A model generated the notes under the pieces. It was given only the letters and a program-made list of their open reading frames with translations. It searched no databases and was not told the origin of the DNA. A stretch of DNA of 64,000 nucleotides, taken from positions 10,664,001 through 10,728,000 of the forward strand of contig JANTQA010000057.1 of NCBI GenBank assembly GCA_027625915.1, written 5' to 3'. The stretch comes from Anaeramoeba flamelloides. Lineage: Eukaryota; Metamonada; Anaeramoebidae. Both the position numbers and the translations under genes were made by a program. Position 1 is the first letter of the stretch. The number at the start of each line of letters is the position of its first letter. Below, piece after piece: positions 12,053-25,188 of the stretch.

Positions 12053-12560
12053 TTAGGAATTCGGGAAGTATCAAAAGATGGGTTTCTTGAATTTTCTGTT
12101 TTATCCTGAAAAGGAATGATTTTCAGAATAAACAGAAAACACAAGAAAAAGTAAAGAAAAAAGTGTCGTCAAGTGCCGTAGAGTGCCTAGGTTTTTTTTT
12201 TTTAATTTTTGAAATGTAAAGAAAATTAAATAAATTTTCTTTACATTTCAAAAATTAAAAAAAACCTAACGGCAATTTTCCCGAATTCAAAATAATAGAG
12301 TAAAATCAATGATTGAGCTCAATTCTTTAAAATTCTGGAAAAATTAACATAAAACTACTTGTTTTTGTTTTGAATTTGAGAAATAAACCGAAATTACCAT
12401 AAATTTTCGATTTTTTTCTAAAATTAAATAATATTTCATATAATTTTCCTTTAATTTTTAAAATTAAATCAAACCTAACGGCTCTTTTCCATAATTCAAA
12501 AGAATGGATTAAAATCAAAAGATTTTTGTCTATTCTTTAGAATTCTGGAAAACCTAAAGA
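12053..12560. repeat. Hairpin cluster, family H, copy 1
   Basis: This is a chain of near-perfect palindromes. The stem at 12189-12270 pairs about 38 bases on each side of a short centre. Two further hairpins (12275-12335 and 12485-12550) have arms containing GAATTC-like cores and TTCTGGAAAA ends. The terminal phrase AGTGCCGTAGAGTGCCTAGG at 12175-12194 recurs at the other clusters (36085, 46737, 51770, 32398). There is no coding sequence. Confidence 0.75.
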
Positions 12561-14061
12561 CAAATAAGAGGAATTTGAAACTCCTTCCTTAAAATACAAT
12601 AAAAAAACAATAAATAATTTTTTTTTTTGTAATTTAAATACTAAAAATAAGTAAAAGAATCATTTGAAAGTTTACAGTATTTTTTTTCTAATTCTCTTTA
12701 AGATTAGTAAAAAGTGGAAAGTTAGATGTCGTGATTGCTACTCACTTAAAATCCAAGTAACCATATTCATGGAAAGATGCAAATTTCTAAATCTGTTATA
12801 TTTTTATCATAATTTTGGTCATAATACAATAACAATCAATATCCAAAGTGTAAAAAAGATCTCTTAATAATATCAACTTTTTCTAATTTCAGATTAAATA
12901 GGTAAGAATAACTTTTAACAAAAACAAATTCAAGAAAAAAATCTATACTGTTGTTTGAGTTGTAAAGTTTACCTTTCAGTAATTTTTGAAATTAGAATAA
13001 AAGATAAATCAGAACGTCATAATTTTTTTAAAATTGACAAAATAATTATAATCAAACATAATTTACCAAATATAAGAAAGGGATATGAACAAAAGAATAA
13101 ATTTTATATTTCAATTTTAAAAGAAAATTAGAATCACATTTAAACCTACTTTTAATCAAAATTTCTTCTTCTTTATCCGGAATGATATTTTTTTTATTTT
13201 ATTACTTAATTTATCTTAAAAACACACCAAAAATAAAAATAAAAGTTTATTATTTCTTCCACTTTTCATTCAATTAATTATTTAAAAATGATTATTTATT
13301 ATTTTAAAAAAAATTATAAACCTCAACATTTAATATTGCTTCGGTTTTCAAAACAGTAGAGGTGCTCTATGAATGAACTGATTACTAAACCAAAAATTCA
13401 ATGATTAAAAATTGAATAATCAGGATTGAAAATATTTTTTCGATTTAATTTGACATCAGGCTCATTAGTGATTCAAACATATTATATTATTAATGAAACG
13501 ATCCTTTCAATAGTAATACAAATTATCCTTTGAAAAACAATTCAAAAAATCAAAAACAACTATTAGTCGACTTTAAGTTTTAACCATCTTCTAGTTTGAT
13601 TTCCTTTAATTTTTATCAAGATCTTGGTTTTACTTTGAAAAAGAAAAAAACCCACCTACTTGATGGCTTTTATGATTGGATCTGCATTTTTTTACCTAAT
13701 GACTATTGTAGAACCAAACTCATTCTATTTAAAAAAAAATTCAAAGTTGGTACTTTCGGTATCTATAATAGAATAAAATCTAAATGTGCGAAAAAAAAAT
13801 CAAGTTTTTCTTTTTCATTGTAAATTCTTTTTGGAATTATGATTTTGAATTTTATCTTTATGATTATTTTCCCCAAATAACGTCTATAGTTTTCAGATCA
13901 AGTTAAAAATCAACAATTTCATAAAAACTACCTCCACTTGAAAACTTTTGTCTCTCATCGAAATAGCCAATTTATTTTTTAAATAAGAAAAAATTTTTTA
14001 AGACAATTTTATTTCCATTTTTTCCCTTTTTTTTATTTTCGATTTTTCTCTTTATTCAAGT
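12561..14061. other. Non-coding spacer upstream of the Furry-like gene
   Basis: No credible gene is seen. Several 60-75 codon ORFs here lack domain signals and have the base composition of spacer. A pyrimidine-rich run (about 14005-14060) precedes the start codon at 14062 and may be core promoter or 5' UTR. Confidence 0.4.
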
Positions 14062-17000
14062 ATGACAGAAGAAGACAACACTACAACAGATCTAATGATT
14101 AAGGATCTTGTTGGACAAATGGGTTCGCTTCTCTATTATAGGGGGTGCTTAGAAAAAAAAATCCAAATCGAAGATCTTGGTTCTTTACAAAAAGATCACT
14201 CGAAATATTTTGAAGGTGTAAAAAAGGTTTGGTGTTTTAAAACTTTATTTCTTATTCTTTCAAATTTGGGTTTTTTTAAAAACTAAATTCTTTTTCTTGA
14301 TCCTTTTAGATTTTTCTTTTTTTATTTTTCCTTTTTTTTTTTTTTTTTTTTGACACAATTTCGAAACTCACATTCAAAATTAGTTAAGTACCCTTGACCT
14401 GACACTTAGCGAGGTGAACGAAAAACTTTTTTCACTGCGAGAAACTGTTGTACTTAGTACATTTGGATGTTTGCAAATGATGCTAATGGAAACATTTAGC
14501 TTATTTTCCATCGATCTTGAAATCTCTCAATTTGGCATTAAGAAAAGCAAAAAGTCAAAATCAAAGCCTGTTCCTTCAACAAATCAACTACATTTCGACC
14601 GAGTTGAAAAACATGAAGAAAATAGTGGTCATTTTTTTGCAATGAAAATGGTGTACCTTACCCTGAAAAAATTAGTAGTGAATAAAAATTTAAATTATCT
14701 TGCAGAGATCGAGAACGAGACTATTGATACAATTTTTGAACAAATAAATTTTGTAAATTCTTGGGGTATTGACATTTCTTTTTCTGATTCTTCGGAACCA
14801 TTGTCCTTTCTTCTTCTCTTTCTTCTTTTCCCCTTCTACGCTCCTTTTATTTTTATTTTTCCGCTCTTGATCCCTTTTTTTTCCTTTCTTAATTTCTTTT
14901 GATATAGTTTATCGGTAATTGATTGGAATTTTTGATTAGAAATTTTTCTTAACATCCAACCATCAATTTAAAATTCCAAAAAAAAAACACGAAAAAAAAA
15001 AAAACGAAAAAAAAAATCATTTTTTAACAAAAATCTTTTGTTTTCTAATTTTTTTTCAAAATAAAATTATAACAACAACAAAATTAAAATATAAAATGTA
15101 AATAACCAACCGACAGGTGTTAGGTTTGTAGCTATTCAGTGTTTAGGCTTTTTAACAAAATGTGAAAATCATTTAGGTTACATTCCCAACAAATTTGTGG
15201 ACTTTTTTCAACAAAAATTCAAAAAATCGATGTTGCCATGGCTTTCCATTTATGAAAAGGCACTCAAATATATTAATTTCAATTTGTCAACAGAGACTGC
15301 CTCTGAGATCTCGATCAAATTTCTGGACGGTTATTGCAAATTATTAAAAAAAGTATCAAATGAGCAAAGGAAGCAGGAGATCTGTGTGACGATTATTTCT
15401 TTATTTGAAAAGCTGTTACCAAAGCATACACAAATTCAGAAAGACGTTCTTGAGTCTGAAAAGCAATATTTTTTAAACAAATTAATCAAAAATCAATCAA
15501 AGCTTTACGAGTCTCTAATGGGTGCATATGAGATCTGCTATGACACGGTCAAGAAATGGCTAAAGAAAACAAAGCACCCCATTGTATGTTACCAGTGTCT
15601 GGAACAATTATTACAGGTTTCTAGTTTGGAATTTTATTCAAACGAATCCTCAACATCCTCAGAATTAAAAGGGTTTCCCGATTTCCTCAATTTGCTGCAG
15701 ACAGGGATTAAAAATAAGGAAACAAGGTTTTATTGCCTGATTGTCCTCAGGGATTTGATTGAAAACATACACGTGGACTATTTAAGGGATCAAGAAACAA
15801 AGTTCATTGAAAGAATTAAAGAGTTGATCCCAATTATTCTAATCGATGCAACAAAGAAAAACCAAAATTTAATTTTTGAAGAAATCGAGTTTATATCTGA
15901 TATCTTGTATCAAATTTGCTTGAAGTGCTTTAGCTTTGGTATTGATTTAATTAAGGAGAATTTTGAAAATCCAAAATTAAGGCTTGACTATAAAATAGCT
16001 ATTGCAAGATCCATTGTAAAACTATGCCAAACAAATCCAGATTCCATGTATGAAGTTAGCGATCAATTATATCCCATCTTGGACAAGATATTAATTGGCA
16101 CCAAGATCACTCAAGAATTGATTAGCCAAGGATACGATTATTTAATTTCCGAAATATTGCAAACCTTTCCAACAATTATGGGTGAGGATATCGATCGCGA
16201 AGAAATCTTGATCAAATATATTGTCAATTTAGCATTACTAAACAATGAAGAAATCTCCAGCCAATCTATAAAAACTTTGGAAAGATACTTAAATCTCTCG
16301 TACAAGGAAGAAAATGATGGCTCCTTTTTTATGAACGCTGTTTTCCCGCTAATGGATCGTATCGAGACAATAAATTATTTTAATAATTTGACGAATAGTC
16401 AAACAAATAATGTGTTGGTCTATCAAAACCTTGAAACACTAATTATTAAAATGTTCACATTATTAACCAGCTTAATTGATTGCTTTCAAAACTTTCTAAA
16501 GAATTGTAAAAAGAATTTTATTCCAGATTTTCATTTTAATGAATGGTCAACTTTCATTATTCGTTTCCAAAGTTGCTGCTTAATATGGTTAAATTTCAAT
16601 AATGGTGATTTAAAAAATCTTATTTTGGATTTGTTCAAGAAATTTCAAAATCAAGAATTCCAATCAATTACCGATAAACTATATCAAAAGAAATTAAGAA
16701 AGGAAAAAAGGGATCAAGAGCGGAAAAATAAAAACAAAAGCAAAAAGGGGAAAAGAAGAAGAAGAAGAAGAAAGGACAATGATTCGGAAGAATCAGAAAA
16801 AGATGAAAATGAAGAAAATGTTTTACAATTTGATGAGGAAACAAATAAATTGACACAATCAATGAGCTTTATAAAATCACTAAGCCAATTTCTAATAGAT
16901 AATAATTATCATAACAATAATCATCCAAAAGAAGATGACCAAGAAAAACAACAACAAAGGTATCAAAATCAACAAAACCAACAAAATCAACAAAGGCAAC

Positions 17001-20000
17001 AAAGAGAACAAAAAGGATTTTTGGAAAATGAAAAAGAAAAATATTATGTATTAACCAATTGGATCAAAATTGAATTAAATAATTATAAAATTAGCTTTAA
17101 TTGGATTTTTAATACCATTGCCAATCAATTGTTTACTGAGCAAATATATTTAAATATTCAAGAATTTATTCAAAACAGCCAAATACAGGAATCTCCCAAA
17201 TCAATCCAAAATAATTCTATTTTAACCTTTTATTTCCAATTATTTGGCATGTTATGCTCAATTTCTACCATTCCAAAAAAAATGAATTTAATACCAGAAA
17301 CATTAGAAATTAAAAAAATTGAAAAATCAGAAACAAACACTAAGAATAAAAAAAAAAAAAAAAAAAAAGCAAATGTCAATACCATTTATAATAAAAAAAA
17401 TAAAACAATTATTGAATACTTAAATAAAAAGAAAATTGAATTTGACATTTATCAACACAAAAAGAATTTATATTTATTACAAATCTTTTTCAAAACATTA
17501 TTTAATAATCTTATTTATGAAAAGAATATCCAGTTAATTACTTTATTTAATTTTTCTTTGACAAACATGAACGAACAAACTTTATTAACAGTTTTCCAAA
17601 TTTATCGAAAAATTGAATTGACTTTTTTAAACCCCGACAATAAAAAGAAATCGATCAAAGATAAAAACAAAGATTCCGTTCCCAATTATTATAGCTCATT
17701 TACCACATTGAATTTAATTTCGCAGATTTTGCCCAATATTTCAATTCAATATTTGGTTGATACGCACAGTTTTAATAAATATTTTACTGATTTATTTTTG
17801 ATTTGGTTTGATTCCAAAAATAATTTTTTAAAATTACAAGATGTCAATACTCGATTATTAATTATCAAAATATTAAATGTTTATTTATTAAAATTGGATT
17901 CTGAAAAGTTAACAATCAATGAAAAAAAGAACGTTAATTCCGATAACAGTAGTGATAGCAATAATGGTAGTGATAGTAATGATGATGATGATGACGAAGA
18001 GGATGAAGAAAAGAAAACACAATTTGATTTTAAAAATACAAAGAATAGGATGGCAGTAATGAAAATTTTAATAAAGATTTTGATAGATTTATTAAAAAAA
18101 GATAATAATGAAAATAAAAATTTTATCAAGAATTTAAAAAAAAAAATTAGAAATAAGAATAATCAAAATGAAATAGATATTTTAACAAAGAAATTGCTTT
18201 TAAATAAACAAGATTTTCATAAAAATTCAATTAATAATTATAAATTATACTTGTTTATCATTGAGGTATTAACTCAAATTTTATCAACCCAAAAAATTGC
18301 AAATCAGAAATTTAATAATTTTTTTTTCGATATTATGAAGCAATTAATAAAAAGAGGGAAATTCATCCAAAAACCATTAACAAAATTATTTATTGTTTTT
18401 CTTAATCAAAACCCAACATTATTTCAACCATTGTTTAAACTATCCTTTTTAAACAAAAAACAAAAAATTAATATTAAAAGGGAGAATTTAAAAAAGGATA
18501 AACAATTATTATTGATTAATAATAGATTAAAAGAAAGCAATGACAATTCCGTTGATAATGATGAGAAATTAAGTAATATTGAAAAAGAAATTGAAAGTGA
18601 ATTGCATGTAAAAATTAATCAATTGAATTTTTTAAATTTGGAACAGCAATCTACCTTTTATTTAAAAGTTATTATTGAATCATTGAATATTAATCTTGAA
18701 AAATGGTTAACAAATAAAATCATAGGACACTCGGATATATTATATACAATCTTATTGCATTTTTCTTCGGAAAAAAATCAAGATCGTGCTTTAATTTATC
18801 AGTTATTAGTGCAATTAACCAAAAAATTCAATAATAATTCATTTTATATTGATGAACAATTCTTACGATCAATTAACCCAATGATTAATGAAAATCCAAA
18901 TATATTAAACAATAATTTAATTAAATATTCAAAAATGATCAGTCAGAAATACCCAATTTTTTGTGTTGACTTATTAAAACATGTCAGTAAGGATATTAGT
19001 ATTTATGAAGATACAATGAAAATCAAATTTTTAAAAATTTTACAACAATTCTTATTTAATTTTAGTCAATTAAGAAATGATTTGTCGCCTATTGTAATTA
19101 CTAATATTTTGGAAAATATGTTAATTATTTCTTCCAATTGTTATCAAAACAATATTTTATATTTAGAATTATCCAATTTTTGGAATAGTCTATTGAGTAC
19201 AGTTAACGATTTGGAAACCAAAAACTCAATATCGCAATTAATTTATAATTATTTTTTAACCAAAATTAATCAGCAAATTGATAATAACAATTTATCTTTA
19301 GAAAAAAATATTAAAGATAAAATTAATAATAAATTAGATAAATCCATTTCTAATTCTGTTTTAAATGATAATGAAAAATCTGAAAGTAAACCCAAATCGA
19401 CATCTGGTTCTGGTTCCGGCACTGATTCTGATTCTGAATCAGATTCTGATTCCAATTCTGATTCTGAATCAAAGAGCAAAAAAATTGAAATTCACAAAGA
19501 AGAAAATGAAGAAGGGAAAACAGAAAATAATGAAGAAGAACAAGAAGAAAAAAAAAAAGAAAAGCTTAAGGAAAAAGATGAAGAAATAAAAAAAAAACAA
19601 AAAATGGATCATGAACTAATCAATTTAATTAGACAATTATTTTTAATTTTATCTCGAAATAATATGAAATTTGCTTTTGAATTTTTAATCAAAAATCTAA
19701 TTCATTATCAAGAAACAACAAATGATATAAATGGGTTTATTAAATGGGTCAATTTAATTAATGAAAAGGGTGACACGAATATTCTATCAACTTTCTTCAT
19801 TTTAGAGGTTTTAGTTTTTGAAAATGATAAGGAAATTTTACCATATTTACCAATTTTATTAAATAATTTATTCATTTGGGAATCAAATAATGAACTATTT
19901 CAAAAAACAAAAAATAATATTCTTTCAAATTTGATTAATTCTATTGCAATTCGAAATGAAACCAATATTGAAAAGGCCGAAAGTCTCCAACATTTCCTAT

Positions 20001-21815
20001 GTTTAAATTATTTGGATCCAATTTATTCCAAAATAATTGTTAATAATCCAAGTTTACCCTTTTTCCCATCCAATAACTCTCAGTTACTATCCAATTTACA
20101 GAAAGATAATGTGTCTGGGAATTTATTATTGAATACAATTACTGATCATTATAACATTAATTATTCCAAGGATAAAAACCCCTTTGAGTATTCCATTTTA
20201 AAGATACTACAAATATTTGATAACATTTCGCCAAATTTACGAACAATTTGGTCAAAAATAGCATTTGACTGTGCAATAAAAGTTGATTATGAAATGGTTG
20301 CAATAAACTCATTAAAAATATTTGGGCTGTTAAATAAAGATTATAATAAATTGCTAGTAGAAAAAATCTCAATTGCTAGTGCCACATTAGTATCGCAAAA
20401 CTTGAATATATTTTTAGAATATATTAATTTATTAACACAAATGACCCAATCAAAAAGAATTGATGGAGATTTAAATAGTTATACCTTATTGACAAAATTA
20501 GGAATTAGTTTGTTATTTGCAAATAATTTCCAAATCTTTGGGAAAGTTGTAAATTTATTAAACATCATTTTTGAATCTCAATATGATAATAGGAATATAA
20601 TTTGTGAACAAATAGTAAAATTAATTCAATTCCAATTTAAAGATAATCAAGATAAAATGTTATTAAAAGAAAAAAGAAATAAGAAAATAGCTGATTTAAC
20701 TATTGAGCAAATAGTGTTTGGAAATAAACATACTATTGGCGAAGATAAAGAAGATAAAGAAGATGGTGATGGTGATGAAGATGGTGATGGTGATGAAAAA
20801 GAAAAAAAAAAGGATCAAGATGATGAAGATGAACAGGAGGGGGGGGAAAAAAGAAAAAGAGCAAAAGGGAGAGGAAAAAGGAAAAGGTAAGAAAAGGAAA
20901 AAGAAAAAGAAAAAGAGAAGAGGTACACTGAGAGGGAAAAGAAAAGACATTATCAAAAGTAAAAAGGAGGAATTAATTAAAGATTTCAATTTGGAAATAA
21001 ACGAAGTTACCCCCACCGAAATTACAAATAATGAAATACCACTAGATTTACAACTTTGTAGGCTATTATTAAAAGGCTTTACCAGAAAGGAATTAAGAAA
21101 TTCCACTTTAGATCTAATGATAAAATTGGTTTCCAGCTTTGACCAAATTTTTACGAATGGTAACAATTATTTATTATCAACGATATTTTTAATCCTTTCA
21201 ATGAAAAAATTAAATTCAGAAAAAAGCTCTGTTAAAAAAATATTGAGTCAATTAGATCAATTGGATATTCAATTTGCTAAAAAGGCTATTTTCTATTTTA
21301 CAAAGGTTTTTGAATTAGATGACGAACACCGATTTTTAAAGGCCTTTTCCAAAGTTTATTCAAAATGCTTTGCTGGGAAAAGACAATTCATATTCCAGAT
21401 ACACACCTTATTGATGTTTTTATCAGAATGCCCCTTAAATGATAACCGCTTTAGAATTTTGTCTTTTAGAATACTCCCCTGGGTTACGGCTTGCTATGGC
21501 AATATTTGGTCAAACGCAGAATATTTGCAATTGTTAAATTTCGCTTTATTGTTTAGTTTCTCACAAGACCAGGAATTGGCAGAATTTGCGAATAAATTTT
21601 ATTCAATGCTACTTGTGTTTTCTCCAGAATTGAAATTAAAACATTTCCCTTCTTTATTAATTCAAAATATTACACTAGAAAAAATCCAATCTCAAAAATC
21701 CATATATTATGATCAAGATATTTTAGTGTTTGTTAACGAAGAGACACCTTCTTTAAATTTTTCAAAGGAGAAATTATTCAAAAATGTAATTGAAAAATTT
21801 TTATCCCTTTTCTAA
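14062..21815 (+). CDS. Furry/Mor2/Tao3-like HEAT-ARM scaffold, about 2,400 aa, spliced
   Basis: Furry-family proteins are giant helical-repeat scaffolds that activate NDR/LATS kinases and control cell polarity and shape. Proposed exons are 14062-14217, 14384-14765 and 15117 to about 20886, then the 3' part to TAA 21815. The 351-nt intron joins in phase (G|GT) and gives VNSWGVRFVAIQCLGFL. The N-terminal region resembles the conserved Furry N-terminal domain: alternating helices, with LVLVEVL-like and AVIGVLAQ-like segments. Near the end, YEMVAINSLKIFGLLN and LQLCRLLLKGFTRKELRNST match the CxRSLQIFRAL and LQPLLLKGL landmarks of the C-terminal cell-morphogenesis domain. A LPYLPILLNNLFIW segment fits the LPLLLH block. 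Disordered Lys/Glu, Gln, Asp and Ser-Asp inserts interrupt the repeats. The frame changes between about 20836 and 20933, either by a tiny intron (donor GTAAGA at 20887) or by an indel in the run of eight G. Family assignment is by remembered motifs, not by search; an unrelated ARM-repeat giant is the alternative. Confidence 0.7.
20718..20935 (+). other. Purine-rich frame-switch tract inside the Furry-like gene
   Basis: The upstream frame reads an acidic run (DGDGDEDGDGDE) and then Lys/Arg, and stops at TAA 20888-20890. The downstream conserved domain is in the next frame, open since 20718. The tract contains a run of eight G near 20837-20845 and a candidate donor AAAAG|GTAAGA at 20887. AG acceptors at 20919-20920 or 20931-20932 would restore the frame, implying an intron of only 34 or 46 nt. 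The introns I could define here are 166, 351 and 2,927 nt. Confidence 0.6.
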
Positions 21816-22460
21816 TCATTGATTGTTACATTGTTATTTCTTGATTCTATTCATTATTATAAAAGTCCTCTTTACTTTATCTCTATTTTGCTTTGTTTTT
21901 TTTTTTTTACAAAATAATAATAATAAATTCAATTAATTTTTTTATTAAAGCTATTTCCTCAAAAAAATAGTGGAAATTTTATTTTATATTATCTTTATTA
22001 TACTTCATTTGAAAAGGAGTATTAAAATATTCAGAATTATTATTTGTAATCGTTTGATTCTAACATACAAATTCAATTTGTATGTAAAGTATGGTATTAC
22101 TTTAATAAAATATTCAAAGTTTCTGATGGAAATTTTATATGATATTTTTTCATGGTGTGAAAATTAATTATTATTTTCTTTTTGATAAATGATTTTTTTT
22201 TCTCAAGAGGGGGTGAATCTGAACAGAATTTCAAATAGAAGTTACAATAATTAAATGTATATTATTGTTTAAAAAATTGTTTGTGTTTTTAGTATATTTT
22301 TCTTTTTTTTATTGAATTTGGCATGTAAAGTGTATTTAAGAATAGGTTGTTGGTTTTTGTTAATTTTTTTGGGTATATTTTAAAATGCACATAAGAGATA
22401 CCAATAATTCTCCTATTTTTATATCATCCATAAACTAATTGTGCTACTTAAAAAGAAAAT
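21816..22460. other. 3' flank of the Furry-like gene
   Basis: AT-rich non-coding sequence. A 19-base word, TGTAAAGTATGGTATTACT (about 22083-22101), recurs near 62438-62456 inside a transposon relic, so part of this flank is probably repeat-derived. Confidence 0.4.
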
Positions 22461-23170
22461 AAAGTCTTTTTCAGTCAAAGAGGAAAAATTTTATTGTAGT
22501 AATAGAACATATTTAATGAGTTATTTCATTATTCTTCTCTCAATAAATTTTCAATTTTTAAATCTGAACAATTTTTCTCATTTTGTAAAAATTTTTTTGT
22601 ATTTTGCTTTTTACTTTTTTTTATTTTTTTTTTTTTTTTTCCTTATTATCTTTTTTTTTGTTAATAAAAAGTCGTTTTAAAAAAAAAAAAATGTTTGAGA
22701 CTACAAATTAAGATTAAAATACTTCTGGTGACTGTGTATTTAGATATTCTGTGGATTGGAAGTCTCAAATTTAGTCACTTCAAAATTCTCTCTTTAACAG
22801 ATTATACAAAACTTTTGCCTAACCCCTAAAACTAAAAAAGAAACTCCAAATTAACATACAGAAAAGTGAGTTTTTGTGTGTTTCTTTTATAATTCATATA
22901 CTTACAATTCAAAAATCTTATTTTAAATTATAATTACTAAAAGAAATTGAGGATTTTTGCCAGAATATTTCCTAAGAAAGTGGGCATAAAATATTTTTTA
23001 ATTTTTTTTTTTTGAAATCTATGATTTGTTCAGGTATTATTTTTTATGAATCTAAACTCGAATCTAAAGTAGACTATTTCTTGTGTTTTTGAACAACCGT
23101 AGTTTGGTTTATTCTTAATAAAATCGAATTTTTCATTTTTGGCTGGGTACTTTTGAGTGAAACCGAGTTT
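22461..23170 (+). mobile_element. MITE family A relative, about 710 bp
   Basis: The left end (22461) reads AAAGTCTTTTTCAGTCAAAG. The right end (23170), reverse-complemented, reads AAACTCGGTTTCACTCAAAA. Both match the terminal repeat of the element at 421-1112, and the length is similar. The right 370 bp are also shared with 55690-56054, including ACTCCAAATTAAC, GATTTGTTCAGGTAT-like and GAGTGAAA words. Non-coding. Confidence 0.65.
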
Positions 23171-23683
23171 ATTATTAGAACTGAAAAATAATTCTCAACT
23201 TATTTTAAAATGTTATAAACTATATGTTTTAAATCTAAAGCAAAGCTAATATTTGAAAGTAATCCTCTTGTCCGCAAAGTGGCAAACACCATATTATATA
23301 CTTAAGGGGTACAGTATTTTAATTATTAAATAAATCTTGTTATTATAATTAAAAATTTGTATTTTATAAGGTTTTTAATTTCAATTGAAAAATTACATTT
23401 TATTCTCAAGAGATAGATTTTTGTTGAAATTTATTTCAATTTTGTAAAATTTCAAATTGAATTGTTATCTTCCAATATTGTTCCAGTCCTATAAACAAAT
23501 GCAGTTCATGTATGAAGGTGGGACACTTTTGGTATGAAAATGGTTTAGATTGTAAAAAAATATAATAAATGAATTGGGAACTCAAATTGGAAAAATGATT
23601 AAAAGAATATACACATATTTATATTTTTTGTGATCTTAATTGCCAAAAATCTAAAAACAACTTTAACAAACATCATGCATTCT

Positions 23684-25188
23684 TTTAGAGGTTTTGATTA
23701 TAATATGTTTAAGTCACGATAAAGTTATAAAAATCAAGATAATTTTTAAAAAATCGCCATATTGTAGAAAATCACAATATTCAATATTATCAAGTCACGA
23801 TAATATATAAAATCGCGATATTCTATAATTCCCAGATAATTATTTAAAAATCATGATAAATGCCAAAATATCTCTCTTAAAAAGTAATCGTAATTGAACA
23901 GTTGATAGTTTTTGTGCTAATTGTGCAATAATTTTATGAAGAAATTTTTTTTAGATCAACAAATAGATTATGTGAAAAAACATTATTTCTTTAAAAAAAC
24001 AACAAAAAAGATTCTTCATTTAATCAAGGATCAGATCAAAGAGTTTTGTTGTATTTTCTTTTTGATTTGGTTGATAAACCTATCGATCCTTTTAGATCAA
24101 CAACAAATATAACTAAAGATAAATAAATATTTTTTTAGTCAATCGTGGTGTTGGAAGTTGTGTTGAATAAAAGAGTTTCTTAAACAAATAAACCCTTTAT
24201 CTGTTCTTTCAAGAATGTGTTTTTGGGTTAAAAAATTTTCAATATTCTCCAAAATCTAAAAGGGGTTGGATAACTATTTCAAAAGCTTTCACAACAAATT
24301 AGCCAAGTTATCACCAATTATTAAGATTTTTTGTAGAATTGTTTTCGTTTTTCTTCTTTTACTTTGATCTTTGTATTGGGCAGAAAATACTACTAGAACT
24401 TACTTTTAATTGTATAATAAAAAGATCAAAATTTTCATTCGTCTTTTCCAAAAAAAAACTTTCACCACCTTAAGATTTAAAATAAAAATTCAAAGACACC
24501 AATTCTGAAAGGGGGGGGTTAATAATTTAAGTTTCAAAAAGAATTAAAAATTGGGAATTTAACCAGATTAAAATCTATTTTTGGAAAGTGGATTGAAAAT
24601 TTTGATCGAATATATTGAAACAAATAGTAGGGGCTTTTGTGTAAACGATCACCAATAAGAAGGAAAATGACTCTTTGCTTTTTTTGGTTATTTAAATTGT
24701 AAATTTAACAACTCCATTTTAAAAAAAAACAAAAGTTTTATATCCAAGTATATTGTTGAAATGGATTCGTATTAGTTTGATCATAAAATAAGTTTGAGAT
24801 TTTATATTTTTTTAAAAAAAAAATGAAAAGAAATAAAAAAGTTTTCCACCACATAAACCAAACTCATTTTGTTTTTAAAAGTTTTATGTCTTTCAAAACT
24901 TTCAAACACTTTCGAGAAAATTCAGAACCCTTACAAACACTTTCAAAAATTTTTTCCCTAAAAAGCTTTGAAAAAGTCTAAAAACTTGGTAAAAGTCAAG
25001 AGATTTCAATTTTATAAGGTGATTTCAAACAAATAATTTTTCATTTTATTATTTTATCTGTGATAATGTAGAATATCAAGATTTTATGATTTTTCTTGAT
25101 AAAGTGGATTAATCGCGATTTTTTTAATATTATCGTGAATTAATTGTTAATATCATGATAATAGGTGTTATCATCAAAACCTCTTTTA
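23684..25188. mobile_element. 1.5 kb inverted-repeat element with TCGCGATA subterminal repeats
   Basis: The left end reads TTTTAGAGGTTTTGATTATA. The right end, reverse-complemented, reads AAAAGAGGTTTTGATGATAA. Just inside both ends (23714-23870 and 25060-25165) lie dense degenerate copies of ATCGCGATATT and ATCACGATAAT in both orientations, the arrangement DNA transposons use as transposase-binding subterminal repeats. A 63-codon ORF at 23921-24112 shows no domain. Probably non-autonomous. Confidence 0.6.

Noticed and set aside
19270-19589. ORFs on both strands in the Ser-Asp and Lys-rich stretch of the Furry-like gene
   Set aside because: Alternative-frame reading of a low-complexity tract inside a longer conserved ORF.
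20696-21166. Minus-strand ORF of 156 codons with poly-Phe
   Set aside because: Antisense of the purine-rich Lys/Glu tract; no domain.
22441-22680. Phe-rich 79-codon ORF
   Set aside because: Product of T-runs at the left end of a MITE relative; composition only.
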